Assembly: GCA_937135995.1 (NCBI GenBank) | Contig: CAKZOF010000383.1 | Span: forward strand, 1 to 5,407 | Direction: 5' to 3' | From: an uncultured Pyrinomonas sp. | Lineage (GTDB): Bacteria; Acidobacteriota; Blastocatellia; Pyrinomonadales; Pyrinomonadaceae | Length of the DNA stretch: 5,407 nucleotides | Shown here: positions 1 through 5,030 of the stretch, one piece after another | Layout: each line of letters begins with the position of its first letter | Position numbering within the stretch: the first letter of the stretch is position 1 | The notes under the pieces: model-generated | Databases searched by the model: none | Seen by the model: only the letters and a program-made list of their open reading frames with translations | What the model was told of the DNA's origin: nothing | Position numbers and translations under genes: made by a program

Positions 1-237
1 CCCGTGCGCAGCGAACTTGCGCACGGATTGCATCACGGGCGAAAACCGGGCGAGCGCCCCAGCGCGCAGGTAATCGCCGTAAGAGAAGCCGCCCGGAATG
101 ATCACCGCGTCGTACGAACTCAGGTCCGTTTCGCGATGCCAGATGAAGTCCACCGGCTGCCCGACGTGTTTCGAGATGACGTGGTAGGCGTCGTGATCGC
201 AGTTCGATCCGGGAAAGACGATGACTCCGAATTTCAT
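1..237 (-). CDS. purQ: Phosphoribosylformylglycinamidine synthase subunit PurQ (partial, N-terminal 79 residues)
   Basis: PurQ is the class I glutamine amidotransferase subunit of FGAM synthase. It hydrolyses glutamine and passes ammonia to PurL, which converts FGAR to FGAM in cytosolic de novo purine synthesis. Seen here: the opening [17 protein letters not shown] is the family's characteristic N-terminus, and the [18 protein letters not shown] segment (residues about 46-63) is the PurQ-specific loop around the oxyanion hole. The catalytic cysteine, expected near residue 86, and the later His/Glu pair lie beyond the left edge, so catalytic competence cannot be checked. The start ATG overlaps the purS stop in an ATGA arrangement, with GAGG four bases upstream inside purS, so translation is probably coupled. 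From the family's usual order, purL is expected next in this direction, which is inference. Confidence 0.97.
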   Translation of the reverse strand, partial: MKFGVIVFPGSNCDHDAYHVISKHVGQPVDFIWHRETDLSSYDAVIIPGGFSYGDYLRAGALARFSPVMQSVRKFAAHG

Positions 238-482
238 ACTGCCTCGATTTCAACGCGGTAATCTTCGATGACCGGATTGGATAGCACCTCGCTCGCCAAA
301 CGCTCGACGAGCGCGCGCGCCTCTTCGACACCGAGCGATTGGTCCAGCACGATTTCGAAATACTTCCCTTGCCGAACGTCCGCTACTCCGCGCCAGCCCA
401 GCAGCTCGACCGAATGCTGAATCGCTTTCCCCTGCGGATCAAGTACGCCCTCTTTGAGCGTGACGAATACTTTTGCCTTCAT
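234..482 (-). CDS. purS: Phosphoribosylformylglycinamidine synthase subunit PurS
   Basis: PurS is the small non-catalytic subunit of the three-part FGAM synthase. In the family it bridges the PurQ glutaminase and the PurL synthetase, allowing complex formation and ammonia transfer. The 82-residue product is normal length for PurS. It opens with [20 protein letters not shown], followed by the conserved [13 protein letters not shown] region (about residues 33-44) and the closing [12 protein letters not shown]. All three are typical. The reading frame stays open upstream to 737, but the family begins exactly at this ATG, and upstream residues show no similarity I recognise. A purine-rich GGAAAGG lies about 12 bases upstream and AAAGGG abuts the ATG, so the ribosome site is not textbook. 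It overlaps purQ by four bases and is the first gene of that unit, because the gene upstream of it (DUF4870) is divergent. Confidence 0.96.
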   Translation of the reverse strand: MKAKVFVTLKEGVLDPQGKAIQHSVELLGWRGVADVRQGKYFEIVLDQSLGVEEARALVERLASEVLSNPVIEDYRVEIEAV

Positions 483-516
483 CCCTTTTGGCAACCCTTT
501 CCAACGCTTGTGATCG

Positions 517-532
517 GCGCAAAAATTTGCGC
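517..532. promoter_or_regulatory. Inverted repeat GCGCAAA-AA-TTTGCGC in the purS leader
   Basis: Two perfect 7-base arms are separated by two bases, about 35 bases upstream of the purS ATG and just downstream of the candidate purS promoter. That geometry suits an operator where a dimeric repressor blocks transcription. The loop is too short for a stable RNA hairpin without opening the inner A:T pairs. I do not recognise it as the site of a known regulator, and its function is inference. Confidence 0.3.
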
Positions 533-540
533 GCGTTTCA

Positions 541-569
541 TTGCCTTCGGCCGTATTGTCGAATAAAAT
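541..569 (+). promoter_or_regulatory. Possible sigma70-type promoter for the DUF4870 gene
   Basis: On the plus strand, TTGCCT (541-546; four of six matches) and TAAAAT (564-569; five of six) are separated by the ideal 17 bases. Transcription would start near 576 and give a leader of about 175 bases before the start codon. It overlaps the candidate purS promoter on the other strand, so the two polymerases would compete. This is the best promoter-like match I found in the spacer, but it is unproven. Confidence 0.35.
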
Positions 570-583
570 CCTTGCCGTTCCAA
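555..583 (-). promoter_or_regulatory. Possible sigma70-type promoter for purS-purQ
   Basis: On the minus strand, TTGGAA (578-583) and GACAAT (555-560) are separated by 17 bases. Each matches four of six consensus positions. Transcription would start near 548, giving a leader of about 65 bases that contains the palindrome at 517-532. Support is positional: it lies upstream of the first gene of the unit in a locally AT-rich stretch. The match alone is weak. Confidence 0.3.
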
Positions 584-598
584 GCGTCCGCCGGTCGA

Positions 599-610
599 GA
601 TTCCGGAATC
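599..610. promoter_or_regulatory. Perfect 12-base palindrome GATTCCGGAATC
   Basis: A perfect 12-base palindrome sits just downstream of the possible plus-strand start site (about +24 to +35) and upstream of the candidate purS -35 element. A transcription factor dimer bound here could affect both directions. A palindrome of this size is mildly unlikely by chance in a 270-base spacer. I do not recognise the regulator. Confidence 0.25.
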
Positions 611-738
611 GAGTTGGACGCCACACTGCTTCGCGCACGCCTCGCCGCGGCGGGGAACGACGAAGGTCAAATGCCGCTTGCGCTTCGCCGAAATGCCCGC
701 AACTTTCGCTCGCCTCGCCGAAGAGATCATCACGCACG

Positions 739-743
739 AGGAG
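739..743 (+). promoter_or_regulatory. Ribosome binding site AGGAG of the DUF4870 gene
   Basis: A perfect AGGAG core, within GAGGAGAG, lies nine bases before the ATG at 753. It fixes the start there rather than at the in-frame TTG at 678 or ATG at 693, which lack such a site. It is the strongest Shine-Dalgarno sequence in the window. Confidence 0.8.
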
Positions 744-752
744 AGACTCGAA

Positions 753-1151
753 ATGCAGAACCCACAGCCGATGTACGGCGGTCCGTACGAAGAGAAATCG
801 AGCACCGGCTTGGAATCGAACATCGCCGCGTTGCTGGCTTATGTGGTCAGCCCGTTAACCGGGATCATCTTCTACGTCATCGAAAAGCAGAGCCGGTTCG
901 TCCGTTACCATGCCATGCAGTCGATTCTATTTGGGGTCGCGGCGATCATCATTAGCATCGCCTTCAACTTCATGGTGATTGTCGTCAGCTCTTTCTCTTG
1001 GGCGCTTGGCGCGCTCTTCAGCCTCGGCGGCTTGCTTTTGGCGCTGCTGTTCTTCGCCGCTTGGCTCTATTGTTTGATCAAAGCGTACCAAGGGCAGCGT
1101 TTCAAGCTCCCGGTGATCGGCGATATGGCCGAGCAGATCGCGAGCAAGTGA
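753..1151 (+). CDS. DUF4870 domain-containing small membrane protein
   Basis: This 132-residue protein belongs to the DUF4870 family (Tic20-like small integral membrane proteins), whose function is unknown. A polar, Pro/Gly/Tyr-rich N-terminus (residues 1-20) precedes three hydrophobic segments at about 24-43, 56-80 and 83-110. The family's hallmarks are present: LAYVVSPLTGIIFYVIEK (28-45), then SRFVRYHAMQS (47-57), and the C-terminal GQRFKLPVIGDMAE (114-127). It looks complete. The start is set by the AGGAG at 739-743. It is the only plus-strand gene between purine genes, divergent from purS and convergent with purB with an 11-base gap. A functional link to purine synthesis is not shown by the sequence. 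The family assignment is strong, while topology and role are not established. Confidence 0.93.
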   Translation: MQNPQPMYGGPYEEKSSTGLESNIAALLAYVVSPLTGIIFYVIEKQSRFVRYHAMQSILFGVAAIIISIAFNFMVIVVSSFSWALGALFSLGGLLLALLFFAAWLYCLIKAYQGQRFKLPVIGDMAEQIASK

Positions 1152-1162
1152 TGCGCCCTGTG

Positions 1163-2464
1163 TCATTCGGTGCGCCCGAAGACGCGATCGAAGACGCGAT
1201 CGACGTTGCGTAGATAGGCGTCGAGCGAGAAGATTCGCTCGATCTGTTCGCGCGAAAGGTGCTTGGCGATCTCTTCGTCCTCGAGCACGTGCGAGCGGAA
1301 ATCTCCGCCCTGGTCCCACGTCTTCATCGCATTGCGCTGCACCCACTCGTAGGCCGTCTCGCGGCTGACGCCAGCTTGCGTCAGCGCGAGGAGCAGTTGG
1401 CCGCTGAAGATGAGTCCGCGCGTCGCCTGTAAGTTCTCGAGCATCCTGTCGGGATAGACCACCAGTCCAGCGAACAGCTTGGTGCTGCGGTCGAGCATGT
1501 AATCGAGCGCGATGGACGAATCCGGAAGGATCACGCGCTCGGCGGATGAATGCGAGATGTCGCGTTCGTGCCAGAGGGCGACGTTCTCCAGACCGGCCAG
1601 CGAATTGGCGCGCACGACGCGTGCCAGCCCGCAGATCCTTTCTGCGAGGATGGGATTGCGCTTGTGCGGCATGGCGCTCGATCCCTTCTGGCCGCGCTTG
1701 AACTGTTCTTCCGCCTCGCGCACTTCGGTCCGTTGCCAGTGGCGTACCTGAAGCGCGAACTTTTCGAGCGAGGCGGCGATGATGGCGAGCGTCGTCAAAT
1801 ATTCGGCGTAGCGATCGCGTTGGATGATCTGAGTGGAGACAGGCGCGGGCCGAAGGCCCAAGCGCGCGCAGACGCGCTCTTCCACTTCCGGATCGAGATG
1901 GGCGAAAGCACCGACGGCGCCGCTGATCTTGCCGACTGCGACCGTTTCGCGCGCGCGTTCAAGCCGCGCTCGGTTGCGGCGCATCTCGTCGTACCAGAGA
2001 GCGAAGGTCAACCCGAACGAAGTCGGTTCGGCATGCACGCCGTGCGTGCGGCCGACCTGTGGCGTGTGTTTGAACTCGAAGGCGCGGTGGCGAAAGACTT
2101 CCAGCAAGCCATCCGTTTTCGCCAGCAGCAGATCGCACGCGTCGCGCAGCAAGAGCGCGTTGGCTGTGTCCACTACATCCGAAGAGGTTAGTCCATAATG
2201 GAGAAAGCGCGCCGCGTCGCCGACCTGTTCGGCGATCGCGGTCGTAAACGCGATGAGATCGTGGTCGGTGGTCTTTTCTATCTCGTGGATCCGCGCGACG
2301 TCCGTGCGCGCACGGGCGCGGATCTCGGCAGCGGCGTCGCGGGGGATGGTTCCCATTTCGGCGTGGACGTCGCAAACGGCCAGTTCGACTTCGAGCCACT
2401 TGCGAAACTTGTTCTCTTCGGACCAGAGCGCGCCCATTTCGGGAAGGGTGTAACGCGGGATCAT
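1163..2464 (-). CDS. purB: Adenylosuccinate lyase PurB
   Basis: PurB is a cytosolic fumarase/aspartase-superfamily homotetramer. It releases fumarate twice in purine synthesis: SAICAR to AICAR, and adenylosuccinate to AMP. The 433-residue length is normal for the short bacterial type. Visible signatures are MIPRYTLPEMGALWSEENKF at the start, TTDHDL with H68, HYGLTSSDVVDT (89-100) with H89, GRTHGVHAEPTSFG (138-151) with H141, and the family signature SSAMPHKRNP (262-271) carrying the mobile-loop serine. The three histidines align by number with those described for the Bacillus subtilis enzyme, from memory. The ATG has GGAG about 12 bases upstream. The gene follows walJ after 119 bases and ends 11 bases from the convergent DUF4870 gene, leaving no room for a separate terminator between them. 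It looks intact and functional. Confidence 0.98.
   Translation of the reverse strand: MIPRYTLPEMGALWSEENKFRKWLEVELAVCDVHAEMGTIPRDAAAEIRARARTDVARIHEIEKTTDHDLIAFTTAIAEQVGDAARFLHYGLTSSDVVDTANALLLRDACDLLLAKTDGLLEVFRHRAFEFKHTPQVGRTHGVHAEPTSFGLTFALWYDEMRRNRARLERARETVAVGKISGAVGAFAHLDPEVEERVCARLGLRPAPVSTQIIQRDRYAEYLTTLAIIAASLEKFALQVRHWQRTEVREAEEQFKRGQKGSSAMPHKRNPILAERICGLARVVRANSLAGLENVALWHERDISHSSAERVILPDSSIALDYMLDRSTKLFAGLVVYPDRMLENLQATRGLIFSGQLLLALTQAGVSRETAYEWVQRNAMKTWDQGGDFRSHVLEDEEIAKHLSREQIERIFSLDAYLRNVDRVFDRVFGRTE
1181..1203. repeat. Short tandem repeat at the purB 3' end
   Basis: The 11-base unit GACGCGATCGA occurs at 1181-1191 and again at 1193-1203, with one A between. It encodes the repeated C-terminal peptide in DRVFDRVFGR of PurB. 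It is probably a small in-frame duplication in the unconstrained C-terminal tail. Confidence 0.6.
1221..1242. repeat. Inverted repeat in the purB 3' coding region
   Basis: The arms TCGAGCGA (1221-1228) and TCGCTCGA (1235-1242) are perfect, with a six-base loop, and lie about 70 bases past the DUF4870 stop codon. Transcripts of either strand could form an 8-bp hairpin. No T-tract follows on either strand, so it is not a standard intrinsic terminator. It could arise from ordinary coding sequence, for the peptide ERIFSLD of PurB. Confidence 0.35.
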
Positions 2465-2498
2465 CGGTCGCTTCGTCTCCGGTTCAGGTCTCGCGCGC

Positions 2499-2550
2499 GT
2501 TCGCTCGATTCAAGGCGTCGTGCCCTTCGACGCGCAGGCTTTGAGCGAAC
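2499..2550 (-). promoter_or_regulatory. Imperfect hairpin in the walJ-purB gap
   Basis: The gap 2465-2583 holds no gene I can recognise. Within it, GTTCGCTC (2499-2506) pairs perfectly with GAGCGAAC (2543-2550). Inside that, GCGTCG (2515-2520) pairs with CGACGC (2528-2533) around a seven-base loop. A short CAA/TTG match between them (2511-2513 with 2541-2543, the last base shared) could extend the stem, leaving asymmetric bulges. The structure ends about 34 bases before the purB ATG. No T-tract follows in the minus direction, so it is not a standard intrinsic terminator. It may be an RNA-processing or stability element, or part of a purB leader. The role is inference. Confidence 0.35.
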
Positions 2551-2583
2551 CGTCTGTTGCGCTGACTTTGGATGCACCTTTCG

Positions 2584-3408
2584 TCAAATCTCGATCCACG
2601 GCGTCGGGTCTTTGGCCGACGAGACGATGATCTTGGTCTGCGGTTGAAAGAGCGAGCCGCGCGCGGCCAACGCCGTCTCCGCCGCGATGCGCGCCACATG
2701 CGGGTTGTTCGCCCTTTGTGAAAGGTGCGCAAGCACGATGTGCGAGGCCGTGCCGTCGAACCCGTCGCGCAGCCATTCGGCCACCGCCGCGTTCGAGAGG
2801 TGGCCCGTGCGCGACATGATGCGTTGTTTCAGTTCCCACGGATAGACCGTGCAGGCGCGGAGCATGTCGCGGTCGTGGTTCGACTCGATGACAATGGCCG
2901 CGCACTCGCGGAGTCGTTCGCGCACGAGCGTTGTGATATGACCGCAATCGAGCAGCAGCGCGATGCGCGCCCCCTGGCAGGCGATGTTCAGCCCGAAATG
3001 GTCCACAGCATCGTGCGGCACGTTGAACGGGTAGAAATCGAGTTCACCGATGCAGAAATGCTGGTCCGAACGGATCAATTCGAGGCGGTCACGCAGCGCT
3101 TCGGCCCGTTTCTTCGGTTCGTCCGACGATACGTTGCGGCGTTCAGCGATGTAGGCTTGGCGCGTCGCTTCGGTGATGTAGACCGGACAGCGGAGGCTTT
3201 TGAGCAACACGCGCAAGCCGCTGGCGTGGTCGGCGTGTTCGTGCGTGACGACGACGCCAGCGAGCCGACCGGGATCGCATCCGACTTCGATCAGGCGGCG
3301 AAACGTCTCGCGCGCGCTCAACCCAGCATCGATGAGCACGTGCGTCCGGTCGTGCGAAACGACGATCGCGTTGCCGGTCGAACCGCTGCCTAGAATGGTG
3401 AAACGCAT
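2584..3408 (-). CDS. walJ: WalJ/YycJ-like metallo-beta-lactamase fold hydrolase
   Basis: This 274-residue cytosolic protein belongs to the WalJ/YycJ branch of the metallo-beta-lactamase fold. A Bacillus member has been described as a 5'-3' double-strand DNA exonuclease tied to mismatch repair. That activity is inferred here from family membership. Seen: the N-terminal MRFTILGSGSTGNAIVV, the metal-binding THEHADH (T55-H61; H56, H58, D60, H61), PHDA with H132, LLLDCGH with D154, ESNHD (175-179), and the family-specific AHLSQRANNP with H228. Length is typical. No signal peptide is present. The reading frame remains open far upstream, but that part overlaps the M16 gene in another frame and the family begins at this ATG. 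It follows the M16 gene by 14 bases without a clear Shine-Dalgarno sequence, so it may rely on coupling or re-initiation. No WalR/WalK genes are in the window, so the symbol rests on similarity only. Confidence 0.92.
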   Translation of the reverse strand: MRFTILGSGSTGNAIVVSHDRTHVLIDAGLSARETFRRLIEVGCDPGRLAGVVVTHEHADHASGLRVLLKSLRCPVYITEATRQAYIAERRNVSSDEPKKRAEALRDRLELIRSDQHFCIGELDFYPFNVPHDAVDHFGLNIACQGARIALLLDCGHITTLVRERLRECAAIVIESNHDRDMLRACTVYPWELKQRIMSRTGHLSNAAVAEWLRDGFDGTASHIVLAHLSQRANNPHVARIAAETALAARGSLFQPQTKIIVSSAKDPTPWIEI

Positions 3409-3422
3409 GGAAAAGTTCGCCG

Positions 3423-4694
3423 TCAGATCTCCAATCGCGCCCGATCGACGCGAAAGCCGTTCAAGTTGCCGAGCGCGCCGAAGCCGAGCGCTTCCGTGCG
3501 AAAGGCGCGCTGCGCCAGTTCCTGTAGGTCTTCGGGCGTCACGGCTTCGATGCGCGCAATGGTCTCTTCGGGCGGAATGCGACGTCCGTGGATGATCTCT
3601 TGGCGGGCCAACGTGCCAGCCCGCATGCTCGATGACTCGAGCGCGAGCAGAATGGACGCAATCGCCTGATCTTTGACCAGCCGCAGTTCGTCCTCGCCCA
3701 CAGGCTCGCGCACGACGCGGCGTAGTTCGACGAGCGACAGCTCCAGCACTTCGTCGAGTTGGTTCGGCGACGTGCCAGCGTAGATTTGGAACATGCCGAC
3801 GTCGCTGAACGCACTGGCGGCCGCGCCCACGGAATAGGCCAGACCGCGCTCTTCGCGAATCGCTTGCCAGAGCCTGCTCGATGTTCCGCCACCCAAAATC
3901 GATACGAGCAGGCTGGCGGCAAAGCGGTCGTCGCTCGTTGCCGCGGGCCACGGCGCGGCCAAGATCATATGAGCCTGTTCCAGATCGCGCTTGCGTTCGA
4001 TCACGATGGGCGCGGCCACGATGGGCGCTTTCTCGCCCACTGCCGGTGGCGCTGCTGCTGAGTGGGCGGCGAACGCTCGGGCTGCCATCTCGACGATTGC
4101 CTCGTGTTCGACGTTGCCAGCAGCGGCAACGACGATGTTGTGCGTCGCATAGCCGTGCCGGTGAAAGGCGATGGTACGCTCGCGGTCGAAGCTGTTGACC
4201 GTGGTTGGCGTCCCTTCGATGGGACGGCCCAACGGGTGATCCGGGAAAAAGGCGGCGTTGAAGAGTTCGGCGAGAAGCTCTTCGGGCGTATCCTCGACCA
4301 TCTTGATCTCTTCGAGGATAACGCGGCGTTCGGTCGCCAGATCGTCCGGATCAAAACGCGGTCGCGCGACGATGTCGGCCAGCAGGTCCAGCGCTTGACC
4401 GATGGCTGCATCGACGACCTTCATCGAAAAGCCTGTCAGTTCGTGCGTCGTGTAAGCGTCCAAGTGGCCGCCCAAGCGATCCGATTCGATAGCGATGTCG
4501 AGCGCCGTTCGACGTTCGGTCCCCTTGAAGACGGCGTGTTCGATGAAGTGGCAGATACCGTTCAGTTCCGCCGGTTCATGGCGCGACCCGCGTCGGATCC
4601 AGACTCCGATGGTGGCTGAACGAACGCCCGGCATGCGTTCGGTCAACACGATGATGCCGTTGGGAAGGCGCGTCTTGCGAACTTGTTCCAACAT
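3423..4694 (-). CDS. M16 family zinc peptidase (processing-peptidase-like)
   Basis: This 423-residue protein is a complete single-chain M16B peptidase, related to the mitochondrial processing peptidase and to Bacillus MlpA/YmxG. The inverted zinc motif HFIEH is at residues 49-53 (H49, E52, H53), and the third ligand is E129 in VILEEI, 80 residues after H49 as in the family. RPIEGTP (157-163) lies in the N-terminal domain. The C-terminal domain carries GGGTSSRLWQAIREERGLAYSV (268-289, shown in part by RGLAYSV), the usual substrate-contact Arg/Tyr region. No signal peptide is seen, so a cytosolic location is likely. The frame is open upstream to 5255, but similarity begins at MLEQVRKTRLPNG and no ATG, GTG or TTG lies just before it in frame. 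The ribosome site is weak. It is the first gene of a likely M16-walJ-purB unit. Substrates are unknown. Confidence 0.95.
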   Translation of the reverse strand: MLEQVRKTRLPNGIIVLTERMPGVRSATIGVWIRRGSRHEPAELNGICHFIEHAVFKGTERRTALDIAIESDRLGGHLDAYTTHELTGFSMKVVDAAIGQALDLLADIVARPRFDPDDLATERRVILEEIKMVEDTPEELLAELFNAAFFPDHPLGRPIEGTPTTVNSFDRERTIAFHRHGYATHNIVVAAAGNVEHEAIVEMAARAFAAHSAAAPPAVGEKAPIVAAPIVIERKRDLEQAHMILAAPWPAATSDDRFAASLLVSILGGGTSSRLWQAIREERGLAYSVGAAASAFSDVGMFQIYAGTSPNQLDEVLELSLVELRRVVREPVGEDELRLVKDQAIASILLALESSSMRAGTLARQEIIHGRRIPPEETIARIEAVTPEDLQELAQRAFRTEALGFGALGNLNGFRVDRARLEI

Positions 4695-4709
4695 CTCGCG
4701 GTGCGTGAA

Positions 4710-4726
4710 GCCGGTTTCGAACCGGC
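4710..4726. promoter_or_regulatory. Inverted repeat GCCGGTT-TCG-AACCGGC before the M16 gene
   Basis: Perfect 7-base arms flank a three-base spacer. The element ends 15 bases before the M16 start codon, between the candidate promoter and the gene. As DNA it could be an operator. As RNA it could fold into a GC-rich hairpin next to the ribosome-binding region and lower translation. It resembles a tRNA T-arm when read on the minus strand, but no tRNA body surrounds it. Confidence 0.35.
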
Positions 4727-4745
4727 GTTGACGACGAAGAGAACC

Positions 4746-4775
4746 ATCGTAACACGAGCGCGGAAAGGCGGGCAA
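4746..4775 (-). promoter_or_regulatory. Possible extended -10 promoter for the M16 gene
   Basis: On the minus strand, TTGCCC (4770-4775) and TACGAT (4746-4751) are 18 bases apart, each matching four of six consensus positions. A TG one base before the -10 hexamer gives an extended -10 motif. Transcription would start near 4739 with a leader of about 45 bases containing the inverted repeat at 4710-4726. Position is good and sequence match is moderate. Confidence 0.35.
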
Positions 4776-4874
4776 ATTCGCCGAACCGAGCGCGGCGCGG
4801 TCTTGTCGGGCCGAGGCTGCTCTCTTGGTTTGCACCTCATCACAAGCTGGCCCAGCCGACGAGTTCGGGCGCGC

Positions 4875-4904
4875 TTCGCAACGTCTTCCGCCTCGTGCTA
4901 TGCT
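4875..4904 (+). promoter_or_regulatory. Possible extended -10 promoter for the fabF-like gene
   Basis: On the plus strand, TTCGCA (4875-4880) and TATGCT (4899-4904) are 18 bases apart, each with four of six consensus matches, and TG precedes the -10 hexamer by one base. A start near 4911 would give a leader of about 120 bases. An alternative -10 hexamer GATAAT occurs at 4951-4956, but it lacks a -35 partner. Confidence 0.3.
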
Positions 4905-4985
4905 CGACGCTAAACGAGACATTCGAGGGCGTGTGAGCGGGACAAAGATTGATAATCCGCCGCCATACGCGCGACATGAAAACAG

Positions 4986-5001
4986 GTCTCTTTGTCTCTT
5001 C
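4986..5001 (+). repeat. Tandem 8-base repeat in the fabF leader
   Basis: GTCTCTTT (4986-4993) is followed directly by GTCTCTTC (4994-5001), about 30 bases before the start codon. A GAGAC at 4916-4920 could pair with either copy. It may be a direct-repeat binding site or chance. It does not resemble the FapR palindrome known from Bacillus. Confidence 0.3.
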
Positions 5002-5030
5002 GGAAACGGCGGATCGAGGCGAATACGGTA

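Larger units (their letters stand above)
483..752. other. Divergent intergenic spacer between purS and the DUF4870 gene
   Basis: This 270-base spacer separates two divergently oriented genes. It contains the most AT-rich short stretch of its neighbourhood (about 541-570), candidate promoters on both strands and two palindromes, each listed separately. Reading frames cross it on both strands, but none gives a protein I recognise, has a good ribosome site, or resembles the flanking genes. I see no tRNA, no recognisable riboswitch core and no T-tract terminator. A Bacillus-type PurR box (with CCGAAC cores) is not evident. Confidence 0.6.
4695..5030. other. Divergent intergenic spacer between the M16 gene and the fabF-like gene
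   Basis: This 336-base spacer separates divergently oriented genes. It holds a possible promoter for each direction, an inverted repeat in the M16 leader and a short tandem repeat in the fabF leader, listed separately. Reading frames that cross it continue from the M16 or fabF regions in the wrong frame and show no recognisable protein. No acyl carrier protein gene, a frequent fabF neighbour, is present. No tRNA or known riboswitch is evident. Confidence 0.6.

Noticed and set aside
640..655. GC-rich palindrome CGCCGCGGCG in the purS-DUF4870 spacer
   Set aside because: It has no loop for an RNA hairpin, and short GC palindromes are common in this base composition.
678..752. Earlier TTG or ATG start for the DUF4870 protein
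   Set aside because: Neither has a ribosome site, while the ATG at 753 has a perfect AGGAG nine bases upstream.
1550..2191. Long open frame (213 codons) on the plus strand, antisense to purB
   Set aside because: It lies wholly within the clearly coding purB gene and gives no recognisable protein. Long antisense frames are common in GC-rich genes.
2725..3393. Long open frame (222 codons) on the plus strand, antisense to walJ
   Set aside because: It mirrors the codon structure of the walJ-like gene, has no family motif and no convincing ribosome site.
3409..3951. Upstream extension of the walJ-like reading frame to a 455-residue protein
   Set aside because: The added part is Arg-rich, out-of-frame translation of the M16 gene. 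The family's N-terminus starts at the ATG at 3408.
4062..4619. Open frame (185 codons) on the plus strand, antisense to the M16 gene
   Set aside because: It is fully contained in the M16 gene, which has intact zinc ligands. The antisense product shows no recognisable domain.
4701..4790. Possible tRNA on the minus strand, because GCCGGTTCGAAACCGGC looks like a T-arm
   Set aside because: No D-arm or anticodon arm, and no acceptor strand complementary to the bases after the T-arm, can be found in the preceding sequence. It is better read as a simple inverted repeat.
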